Part shown: in pieces, positions 1 to 6,447 of the stretch | How positions within the stretch are numbered: the first letter of the stretch is position 1 | How the letters are laid out: every line of letters starts with the position of its first letter | DNA from: Prevotellaceae bacterium | GTDB lineage: Bacteria; Bacteroidota; Bacteroidia; Bacteroidales; Bacteroidaceae | Reading direction: 5' to 3' | NCBI GenBank assembly: GCA_030523505.1 | Contig: JAUNIK010000023.1 | Coordinates: 1-13,886 of the forward strand | DNA length: 13,886 nt | Notes under the pieces: generated by a model | Databases searched by the model: none | What the model was told of the DNA's origin: nothing | The model's input: only the letters and a program-made list of their open reading frames with translations | Made by a program: the position numbers and the translations under genes

Positions 1-1074
1 TGGTGGGGGGCTGCGGCTTCCGTGCTGCTCTGCATCGGTATAGGAAGCGGTTTGCTGATGTTAAACAACTCCAATGAAAAAACCGTTGCAGAGGTTGCCA
101 AGGTTAATACAATGGGTAACACCAACCAGCATATTGAAGAGCAACCGGCTGCCGAACAAACAAAGAACGAAAAGGCTTCAAATAGCGAAAAAACAAGAAA
201 GAAAGAAGCGCCGACGAAGATTGAGGTTCCGACCGATGCTCATCATGACGACAATCTCATTGCAGAGAGCACCCAACCTGCCGACACAACAGTCCTTTTG
301 GCAGAAAACTATACCCCTACCGCTGAAGAAAAATCCGAGGAACCGGTCAGGAACAATAATTTCGAATCATACAACAATACCGAATATGAACCTCTGTTAG
401 CAATCGCCTATAAACAAAAGGCGAAACACGGCAGTGGAGGCTGGTCGTTTGGAGTAAATATTGGAGCAAATGGTGACCTGAGCGGCGGACAGGATATGTA
501 TGAATACTCGGGTGAACGTTATGAAGGACATTATCTATTATCGCCTTTCCCAAATACTGACAGATTCTTATTATTTAACAATAAACCAGACAATGCAGAC
601 AAGATTATAGATTCTGACCATCACATGTCGTGGAGTGCAGGACTCTCTGTTGGCAAAGAGATATTGCCACGAATGTCGCTAGAAACAGGACTCACATACA
701 CACTCCTGACTTCTGACGTTCATTCTCTGTTCAACGGTTGGCAACAGCAGGCAGTGCATTATCTTGGAGTTCCGTTGAGAATGAACTATATGTTCCTTGG
801 TTCAAAGTCATTCCAACTCTATGCAGGAGGAGGAGCGATGCTTGAGCACTCTCTGCACGCTACCCGAGGGGGTAAGACTCTGGAGATGAATCCATGGCAG
901 GGCTCTGCAAATATCGCTATCGGCGGTCAGTATATGTTGACCGATGCAATATCTGTTTACATCGAGCCTGGAGTGAGTTGGTACTTCTGCACCAACAAGG
1001 ATGTACCGACATTATGCTCGGAATCGCCAGTTTATTTCAACCTGCGCGGCGGCCTACGCCTTTCATATCAATAA
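1..1074 (+). CDS. Membrane-anchored protein with C-terminal outer-membrane beta-barrel-like domain (5' end outside window)
   Basis: The frame is open from base 1, so the start lies upstream; the GTG at 22 falls inside a membrane segment and is unlikely to be the start. Visible residues 1-20 (WWGAASVLLCIGIGSGLLML) form one hydrophobic transmembrane helix. Residues about 21-145 are a hydrophilic linker rich in Glu, Lys, Thr, Asn and Ala with no domain I recognise. From about residue 148 (WSFGVNIGANGDLSG) to the end (LRGGLRLSYQ) there are alternating hydrophobic/aromatic strands with Gly-rich turns, as in Bacteroidota PorT/OMP beta-barrel domains. Family knowledge: similar proteins begin with a short cytoplasmic segment and often follow an ECF sigma factor gene, where the N-terminal part may act like an anti-sigma factor. 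Neither that segment nor a sigma gene is visible here, so that role is only inferred. The barrel assignment is moderately sure. Confidence 0.8.
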   Translation, partial: WWGAAASVLLCIGIGSGLLMLNNSNEKTVAEVAKVNTMGNTNQHIEEQPAAEQTKNEKASNSEKTRKKEAPTKIEVPTDAHHDDNLIAESTQPADTTVLLAENYTPTAEEKSEEPVRNNNFESYNNTEYEPLLAIAYKQKAKHGSGGWSFGVNIGANGDLSGGQDMYEYSGERYEGHYLLSPFPNTDRFLLFNNKPDNADKIIDSDHHMSWSAGLSVGKEILPRMSLETGLTYTLLTSDVHSLFNGWQQQAVHYLGVPLRMNYMFLGSKSFQLYAGGGAMLEHSLHATRGGKTLEMNPWQGSANIAIGGQYMLTDAISVYIEPGVSWYFCTNKDVPTLCSESPVYFNLRGGLRLSYQ

Positions 1075-1093
1075 AGAGCCTCACCCCCTAGCC

Positions 1094-1114
1094 CCCTCTC
1101 CCACAAGGAGAGGG
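1094..1114. repeat. CCCTCTCC/GGAGAGGG hairpin, dispersed-repeat-like, 3' of the barrel gene
   Basis: CCCTCTCC (1094-1101) and GGAGAGGG (1107-1114) are perfect 8-bp complements around a 5-nt loop. The block begins about 20 nt after the stop codon of the upstream gene, so the RNA could form a stable hairpin that ends or protects that transcript. No T-tract follows (the next bases are AGAACCC), so it is not a standard intrinsic terminator. The flank CACCCCCTAGCCCC resembles a widespread C-rich repeat. Confidence 0.5.
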
Positions 1115-1187
1115 AGAACCCATCCGGAGGAAGAAGAAACCTCATGTGTGATTATGCTTTTGCCTTTTCAAGGCGTGGTATGATGCC

Positions 1188-1244
1188 GTATCATTGATAC
1201 CCAAGGCGTTGCCATGGGCTAGGTGCTTACTGGGCTTTCAGCCC
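1188..1244. repeat. REP-like block with three consecutive short palindromes
   Basis: Three inverted repeats follow each other: GTATCA-T-TGATAC (1188-1200), the imperfect CCCAAGGC-GTT-GCCATGGG (1200-1218, one mismatch) and GGGCT-TTC-AGCCC (1232-1244). This layout resembles dispersed intergenic repeats I associate with Bacteroidota and other environmental genomes. There is no transposase or REP-associated tyrosine transposase in the window. Copy number in the genome would settle the assignment. Confidence 0.5.
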
Positions 1245-1297
1245 GTGGACAATTTGTAAAAATTTGTATCTATCGCAGTATGGCAAGGCATTTCACT

Positions 1298-1374
1298 CCC
1301 CTTGCCCCGAGCGGGGCGCTCGGCTATGCCGCTTCGCTCGTCAGGGCAGAAGAAAAGGGGTTGGGGGAAAGGGG
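1298..1374. repeat. 77-bp nested imperfect palindrome next to the symporter stop codon
   Basis: The outer arms CCCCTTGCCCC (1298-1308) and GGGGAAAGGGG (1364-1374) pair at 10 of 11 positions. Inside lie CGAGCG-GGG-CGCTCG (1308-1322, perfect) and CGGC-TAT-GCCG (1321-1331, perfect). The element ends three bases before the minus-strand symporter stop codon, so it would be transcribed as its 3' UTR and could act as a 3' stabilising or terminating structure. It has no T-tract in the right place. The size and foldback suggest a small non-autonomous (MITE- or REP-like) element; that is an inference. Confidence 0.5.
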
Positions 1375-1377
1375 CTG

Positions 1378-2808
1378 TCATTCCCACGCATCTAGGTCAT
1401 CGGCGATGTCTGGCATCATTGAACGGTTGAACTCCGGATCCTTGCCTGCCTTGCGCTGCTCGATATAGTTATGGAACAGTTTCACTGCCTTTGGCGAAAG
1501 CCATACGATGGCAACGAGGTTGACGATGGTCATCAAGCCCATTGCCAAATCAACAAAACTCCATGCCGTCTGCAATGTCACCAGTCCTCCGACAAGAACA
1601 ACACCACCGGTGATGACTCTGAACACTTGTATCGGCCAACGCTTGCCGGTGATGAAACGGATATTGTTCTCGCCATAGAAATAATTGGCGATGATGGTGC
1701 TATAGGCAAAGAGGAATATTGCAAGCGACAGGAACCAATGGCCTGCCTCGCCCAATTCAGAGGTTATGGCAGCCGAAGTGAGGAGGATTCCGTCAAGCTG
1801 ACCATCATAGAGTCCTGAAATGAGAATGATAAAAGCGGTACAGGTGCATATCACGAGCGTATCCGTGAATACTCCCAACGCTTGGAGCAAACCTTGCTTG
1901 ACAGGATGCGAGATGGAAGCAGTGGCGGCGGCATTAGGTGCCGAACCCTCACCAGCCTCGTTAGAGAACAGTCCTCGCTTCACGCCCTGCATGATGGCCG
2001 CTCCAATCATACCTCCCGCTGCCTGCTGAACACCAAAGGCACTCTTGACGATGGTGGCTATGACGGCAGGAATGACGGTGATATTGGTTAGGATAATGTA
2101 AATAGAGAGGATGATATAACCTACAGCCATGAACGGAACAACAACAGCCGAAAACTTCGATATACGCTGAATGCCTCCGAAAACGATGAGGAGTGTCATC
2201 ACTGCGAGGAATGCTCCCACCCATGCTTTGTTCAACACGAAAGCATCGGCAAGGGCATCGCAGAGAGTATTGCTCTGCACCACCTGATTGGCAAAGCCGA
2301 AGGTGAGGGTGATGAGCACAGCGAAAAGCACGCCCATCCAACGGCGATGAAGGCCGAAAGTCATGTAATATGCCGGACCACCATAGAATGCATCCTCGCC
2401 CTTACGCTTATATAGCTGTGCCAGTGTTGCCTCGATGAAAGCCGTTGCTGAACCGAGCAATGCCATTACCCACATCCAGAACACAGCACCCGGACCACCG
2501 ACGAATATCGCCGATGCCACTCCGGCAAGGTTACCTGTGCCCACTCTCGACGACAGCGACACGGCGAAAGCCTGAAACGAGTTGATGGTTTTCTTCTGCT
2601 TGCCTCCTTCGCCAGCCGATGTGATTTCGGTCGGTTTACGGCTACTTGTTGACGAAACGAGGAGATGCCACATTTCGCTCCACATACGGAACTGCATGCC
2701 TCGCAAACGCCATGTGAAAAACAAGGCACACGCAACAAGCATAGTTACTACTATGTAAGTCCAAAGAACATCATTGGCAGAAGAGATGAGATTGAGTATA
2801 TATTCCAT
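1378..2808 (-). CDS. Sodium:alanine/glycine symporter, AGCS family
   Basis: An inner-membrane secondary transporter that would import alanine or glycine with a cation, usually sodium. The 476 residues match the family's usual length, with about ten hydrophobic segments. Family signatures are clear: RVGTGNLAGVASAIFVGGPG at about residues 88-107, then WMWVMALLGSATAFIE, and FSNEAGEGSAPNA at 281-293, in the substrate and sodium binding region of the APC-fold core. The ATG at 2806-2808 precedes a short hydrophilic stretch and the first membrane helix, as in homologues. The start is preceded by an A-rich leader rather than a Shine-Dalgarno sequence. The gene is monocistronic, divergent from the large secreted protein and convergent with the barrel gene. 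The substrate within the family cannot be told from sequence alone. Confidence 0.95.
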   Translation of the reverse strand: MEYILNLISSANDVLWTYIVVTMLVACALFFTWRLRGMQFRMWSEMWHLLVSSTSSRKPTEITSAGEGGKQKKTINSFQAFAVSLSSRVGTGNLAGVASAIFVGGPGAVFWMWVMALLGSATAFIEATLAQLYKRKGEDAFYGGPAYYMTFGLHRRWMGVLFAVLITLTFGFANQVVQSNTLCDALADAFVLNKAWVGAFLAVMTLLIVFGGIQRISKFSAVVVPFMAVGYIILSIYIILTNITVIPAVIATIVKSAFGVQQAAGGMIGAAIMQGVKRGLFSNEAGEGSAPNAAATASISHPVKQGLLQALGVFTDTLVICTCTAFIILISGLYDGQLDGILLTSAAITSELGEAGHWFLSLAIFLFAYSTIIANYFYGENNIRFITGKRWPIQVFRVITGGVVLVGGLVTLQTAWSFVDLAMGLMTIVNLVAIVWLSPKAVKLFHNYIEQRKAGKDPEFNRSMMPDIADDLDAWE

Positions 2809-2849
2809 TTTTAAAAGATGTTTTTAGTCTAGAAGCAGTTTGTCTGCTA

Positions 2850-2883
2850 CAAAATTAACGAAAATTGTTAAAAAAGCCATCAA
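2850..2883 (-). promoter_or_regulatory. Candidate Bacteroidota promoter of the symporter gene
   Basis: On the minus strand, TAATTTTG (2857-2850) fits the -7 consensus TAnnTTTG and lies about 41 nt before the ATG. A TTG at 2883-2881 could be the -33 element, but the 23-nt spacer is longer than the usual 19-21. AAGCAG and CTGCT (2833-2848) form a small hairpin at the expected transcription start. Confidence 0.4.
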
Positions 2884-2890
2884 TTTTGAT
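2879..2890. promoter_or_regulatory. ATCAA-TT-TTGAT palindrome in the divergent promoter region
   Basis: A 12-base inverted repeat with 5-bp arms, overlapping the candidate -33 region of the symporter promoter. The same TTGAT/ATCAA half-site recurs, in the opposite arrangement, in the palindrome at 2943-2956. It could be an operator for a dimeric regulator, though AT-rich sequence gives such repeats by chance. Confidence 0.3.
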
Positions 2891-2907
2891 AAAAATTTTG
2901 CATTGTC

Positions 2908-2939
2908 CTTGCCAAAAAAGGAAAAATATCTTATCTTTG
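2908..2939 (+). promoter_or_regulatory. Bacteroidota-type promoter of the 1101-residue secreted protein gene
   Basis: TATCTTTG at 2932-2939 matches the -7 consensus TAnnTTTG. CTTG at 2908-2911 serves as the -33 element with a 20-nt spacer. Transcription would begin near 2944-2947, giving an AT-rich leader of about 95 nt with no Shine-Dalgarno sequence, which is usual for highly expressed genes in this phylum. Confidence 0.7.
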
Positions 2940-2942
2940 CAT

Positions 2943-2956
2943 TTGATATATATCAA
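2943..2956. promoter_or_regulatory. Perfect 14-bp palindrome at the predicted transcription start
   Basis: TTGATATATATCAA is fully self-complementary and begins three bases after the -7 box, so it covers the expected +1. A protein bound here would block initiation, and in RNA it would form a short 5' hairpin. No regulator gene is nearby to pair it with. The operator role is an inference. Confidence 0.4.
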
Positions 2957-3039
2957 CACTTAGTGAAAACTTTGTAATGATACTAACCCAAATAAGTAGC
3001 AACTATTATTTTATTTATTAACTAACTAATATTAACTTT

Positions 3040-6000
3040 ATGAAGAAAGCATTACTTTCTCTTGCAGCTTTTGCTCTTGCATTGTCTGCAAATGCACAGG
3101 GAATTACTGCTGTCGGCGCTAATGTTGTCGTTGCTCCTTCTACACAGTGGGACAAGGCTGCTTATGACGCTTGGACTTATGTAATCAACTCTGGTACTGA
3201 TTACGGTGACTGGAACACCGACAACCCTAACTACAATGTACTTTGTGGTGACGAGCCTGCTGACGACTCAAACGGCAAGCACTGGTATGACCTCGGTTAC
3301 GACCCAGAAGACGAGGCTACCATCGGTGACAACATGTACACTGGTGAGGAAATCTACTGGGAGGTACACACATCTCCATTCTCAAGCGACGAGAACTACA
3401 ACGGTCTTCCATCTTACCGCTGGACAGGCGGTTCTATCATGGCCGACATCTATTTCCGTCGTTCATTCACAACTACTTCTGTTCTTCCTAACGATGTTTA
3501 TCTCGCTTGCGGTCACGACGATGCTCCATGCGAGTACTACATCAACGGTGTTCTCGTTTTCGCAAAGGATGGTGATCCTGCAGCAGGAAACGGTTGGAAC
3601 AACAACGAGTACGTAAAGCTCACCGACGAGCAGAAGGCTCTCATCAAGAAGGATGGTTCAGAGAACATCATCGCTGTTCACGTTCATCAGAACTGGGGTG
3701 GCGCTTTCGCTGACTGCGGTCTCTACACATCTGTTCCTGGTGGTGTTGACATGGGTTATGTAACTCCTTGGACTGGTAAGACTATCTTCAACTCTTGGGG
3801 TGGTTACAACTACAATGGTTCAAGCCAGTTCCGCAACGCTGGTGCTAAGAACGAGTGGGAAGCACTCTACGAGGCAGGCGCTGACGATGTTTACACTGTA
3901 ATGGGCATCCCTGAGTCACTCGACGAGTGGGGCGAGCAGCTTCACTTCAAGACTCCTATCGACATCAAGGCTGACCACGAGTACACATTCAAGGTTACTT
4001 TGACTCCTACAAACGATTTCGAGACTGTAACAGTTAAGCTCTGTGGCAACGACGACGATGAGACTATCGGTTCTGAGGAGCAGATTTCTATCGAGAAGGA
4101 GAGTGCTTACGATTACGAGACAACAATCTCTGGCACAGAGATCAGCAACCTCAAGATCGTCTTCGACTTCGCATGGGGTTATGACAATGAGAATGTTTCT
4201 ATCAGCAACATGTCTGTATTCGACGAGACTGAAGGCAAGGAGCTCTGGGTAGGTACATCTTACTTCAACTACATGTACTTCACAAAGAACGGTGAGCAGA
4301 TCAAGTCGCCACGCGTAACTGGTCGTGTTGAGTCTAAGTCTTGGACAACTGTTGACTTCGACGATACAATGTGGGATGACACAGCAATGCCTATCGGTAA
4401 CGAGGGTTACATGTCAGAGGTTCAGACAATCTGGCCTGGTAACAAGGATCACCTTGACTACACACGCGATGGTGGTGAGGGCGAGAACACTGGTTACTGG
4501 ATCCGTCGTATCTTCACACTCGACCAGATCAACCCATCACTCGAGTACTTGCTCAACGTTTGCCACGATGACGACTACGAGACATACGTAAACGGTCACC
4601 TCCTCCAGCAGAACACTGGTTGGACAAACGGCAAGAACCCTGTACAGGTTCACATCAAGGCTTCTTATCTCAACGTAGGCGAGAACGTCATCGCTACTGA
4701 GATTCACCAGAACTGGGGTGGTCGCTTCTACGATTGCGGTATCAACGTAGTAGAGTTCAACTACCAGGAGGTTATCGATAACGCTAACGCTGCTCTCGCT
4801 CAGGCTAAGGCTTGGGAGGGCGACCTCACAGAGGCAATGCGCGCTGCCTACGATCAGCTCATCGCTGACGCTGAGGCATTCATCGCTAACGAGGTTGACG
4901 GTGCTGAGATCAAGAACTTCATCAACGATACATTCGCTAAGGAAATCCAGAAGATCCAGAACTACTCAGGTACTGTAACTGCTGGTCGCGAGCTTATCAA
5001 GGTTGCTAAGACTGAAACTGCTGACTGGAAGGGCGAGCTCAAGGCAAAGATTGCTGAGGCAGTAGAGGGCTTCGAGGCTTGTGAGACAGCTGATGCTGTA
5101 AACAACATCGTTAACCCAATCAAGAACGCTCGTAAGCGTGCTCACTCAGAGCGTCGTGCTAACACATTCACTGGTTCTGCAGCTGCAGAGGGTGACTACT
5201 ACATCTATAACGTAGGTGAGCAGCTGTTCCTCGGTGGTGGCGAGTCTTGGGGTGCTCACGCATGTCTCGAGTATGCTTCTAACGCAATGACTCTCATCCC
5301 TGCAGGTGAAAACGCATTCGTTATCGAGACCTACCGTCCAAACGGTAACATCGGTGAGAACGACTTCCTCGGCTACAACGGTTATGTTGACGTTTCTGCA
5401 CAGGATGTATGGGTATTCGAGCCAGTAGCAGGCAAGACTAATGTTTACAACATCCGTCGCAATGGTGACAACGGTGAGAACGGTGTTCTCCTCGGCTACC
5501 GTGGTGGTGACAACCAGAACGGTTACTCTTGGAACGTAGTTGATTCTGATATGCGCACAGCTGAACTCGAGTCTAACCAGTGGATGCTTATCACTAAGGC
5601 TGAGCTCGATGCACAGGCAGAGAAGGCTACTGCTACTGCAGCAGTTGATATGACTCACCTCATCGCTAACCCTGGTTTCGACCAGCGTCTCTCTATCGAC
5701 TCTTGGGAAGGTATCAATGCAATTTGGGGCCGTGGCTCTAACTACCCAGACTTCGTACACGAGGCTTGGAACTCAGACTGTGCTCTCGGTCAGGAGATCG
5801 AAGACGATGCAGTTGTAGAGGGTTGGTATACTCTCGAGGTTCAGGGTTACTACCGTGAGGGTCACAACTCTACACACAATGCACTCCTTGAGGCTGGTGA
5901 GACTATCGAGTCTCCTGCTATCCTCTATGCAAATGATGATGAGGTTGCTCTTGGTCTCATCACTGACACTGAGGTTGTTGTTCCTGGTCTCGGCTGGAAC

Positions 6001-6345
6001 TACACAGCAGTAGGTAAGAAGTTGGCTGACAGCTGTCCTGACGCAGCAGAGTGGTTCGAACTCGGTGCATACAAGAATGTATTGAAGTTTGAGGTTTCTA
6101 AGGCTGGTTACATCTACATCGGTGTTGAGACAACTGCTGACACAGAAGGTCGCTGGACAGTTGTTGATAACTTCCGTCTGAAGTACTGGGGTCTTGAGGA
6201 GCCAACAGACGAGGCTACAGCTATCACAGAGGTTAACGCTGGCACAACAGCTGCTCAGGGTATCTTCAACCTCGCTGGTCAGAAGCTCGTTAAGGCTGCT
6301 AAGGGTGTTAACATCATCAATGGTAAAAAGGTTGTTATCAAGTAA
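3040..6345 (+). CDS. Large secreted multi-domain protein with glycan-binding-like modules and no recognised catalytic domain
   Basis: Residues 1-19 form a Sec signal peptide (MKKALLSLAAFALALSANA, cleavage before QG). Domain order: a galactose-binding-like jelly roll to about 232, with CGHDD at 157-161 and HQNWGG at 216-221; a second beta-sandwich resembling CBM4/9-type modules, about 233-400; a second copy of the first jelly roll, about 400-575, with CHDDD at 508-512 and HQNWGG at 556-561; a helical linker, about 575-708; a trefoil-like segment, about 712-855 (GDYYIYNVGEQLFLGGG); and another beta-sandwich, about 870-1055, opening with MTHLIANPGFD. The C-terminus, about 1058-1101, is the GIFNLAGQK...NGKKVVIK module common in Bacteroidales secreted proteins and similar to type IX secretion C-terminal domains; whether it directs type IX export is uncertain. 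I see no glycosidase or peptidase motif. Codon use is strongly biased (CTC, GGT, CGT, AAC, AAG), suggesting high expression. It is likely a cell-surface or released glycan-binding or adhesive protein. Confidence 0.88.
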   Translation: MKKALLSLAAFALALSANAQGITAVGANVVVAPSTQWDKAAYDAWTYVINSGTDYGDWNTDNPNYNVLCGDEPADDSNGKHWYDLGYDPEDEATIGDNMYTGEEIYWEVHTSPFSSDENYNGLPSYRWTGGSIMADIYFRRSFTTTSVLPNDVYLACGHDDAPCEYYINGVLVFAKDGDPAAGNGWNNNEYVKLTDEQKALIKKDGSENIIAVHVHQNWGGAFADCGLYTSVPGGVDMGYVTPWTGKTIFNSWGGYNYNGSSQFRNAGAKNEWEALYEAGADDVYTVMGIPESLDEWGEQLHFKTPIDIKADHEYTFKVTLTPTNDFETVTVKLCGNDDDETIGSEEQISIEKESAYDYETTISGTEISNLKIVFDFAWGYDNENVSISNMSVFDETEGKELWVGTSYFNYMYFTKNGEQIKSPRVTGRVESKSWTTVDFDDTMWDDTAMPIGNEGYMSEVQTIWPGNKDHLDYTRDGGEGENTGYWIRRIFTLDQINPSLEYLLNVCHDDDYETYVNGHLLQQNTGWTNGKNPVQVHIKASYLNVGENVIATEIHQNWGGRFYDCGINVVEFNYQEVIDNANAALAQAKAWEGDLTEAMRAAYDQLIADAEAFIANEVDGAEIKNFINDTFAKEIQKIQNYSGTVTAGRELIKVAKTETADWKGELKAKIAEAVEGFEACETADAVNNIVNPIKNARKRAHSERRANTFTGSAAAEGDYYIYNVGEQLFLGGGESWGAHACLEYASNAMTLIPAGENAFVIETYRPNGNIGENDFLGYNGYVDVSAQDVWVFEPVAGKTNVYNIRRNGDNGENGVLLGYRGGDNQNGYSWNVVDSDMRTAELESNQWMLITKAELDAQAEKATATAAVDMTHLIANPGFDQRLSIDSWEGINAIWGRGSNYPDFVHEAWNSDCALGQEIEDDAVVEGWYTLEVQGYYREGHNSTHNALLEAGETIESPAILYANDDEVALGLITDTEVVVPGLGWNYTAVGKKLADSCPDAAEWFELGAYKNVLKFEVSKAGYIYIGVETTADTEGRWTVVDNFRLKYWGLEEPTDEATAITEVNAGTTAAQGIFNLAGQKLVKAAKGVNIINGKKVVIK

Positions 6346-6369
6346 TAACACTCCTATAATATAAATAAG

Positions 6370-6402
6370 GTGGCGAATCCTTCGGGGTTCGCCACTTTTT
6401 TT
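6370..6402 (+). terminator. Strong intrinsic terminator after the secreted protein gene
   Basis: GTGGCGAATCC (6370-6380) pairs with GGGTTCGCCAC (6385-6395) in an 11-bp stem with one G-T wobble, closed by the very stable loop TTCG, and is followed by seven T residues. It lies 25 nt after the stop codon and separates this transcript from the helicase. Confidence 0.95.
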
Positions 6403-6410
6403 GCTCATTA

Positions 6411-6442
6411 TTTGGAATTTCGCCAGTATAATAGTAACTTTG
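6411..6442 (+). promoter_or_regulatory. Near-consensus Bacteroidota promoter of the helicase gene
   Basis: TTTG (6411-6414), a 20-nt spacer and TAACTTTG (6435-6442) match the -33/-7 consensus almost exactly. The ATG at 6448 comes only five bases after the -7 box, so transcription would start at or within a few bases of the start codon. A TATAAT at 6427-6432 sits in the spacer and is probably incidental. Confidence 0.75.
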
Positions 6443-6447
6443 CATTT

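Larger units (their letters stand above)
1075..1377. other. Gene-free stretch filled with inverted-repeat elements
   Basis: No credible coding region lies in these 303 bases between the barrel-protein stop and the convergent symporter stop. Short open frames here have no start context and read through palindromes. The stretch holds at least three structured blocks, listed separately: a C/G-rich hairpin at 1094-1114, a REP-like block at 1188-1244 and a nested palindromic element at 1298-1374. Pieces such as CACCCCCTAGCCCCCTCTCC and CTTTCAGCCCGT look like repeats I recall as dispersed in many Bacteroidota genomes; that recollection is not a search result. Confidence 0.6.

Noticed and set aside
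1223..1468. An 81-codon plus-strand open frame in the repeat-rich gap
   Set aside because: It crosses the palindromic elements and the 3' end of the symporter, with no domain or initiation signal.
5146..6408. Two long open frames on the minus strand (204 and 211 codons) opposite the large secreted protein gene
   Set aside because: They arise because the biased codons of the plus-strand gene rarely give stops in that antisense frame. The translations are low-complexity Val/Thr/Ser/Cys-rich sequence with no domain, and the second one runs through the intrinsic terminator.
6370..6447. GTG start for the helicase at 6370
   Set aside because: It lies in the terminator stem and ahead of the promoter -7 box, so the message would not contain it.
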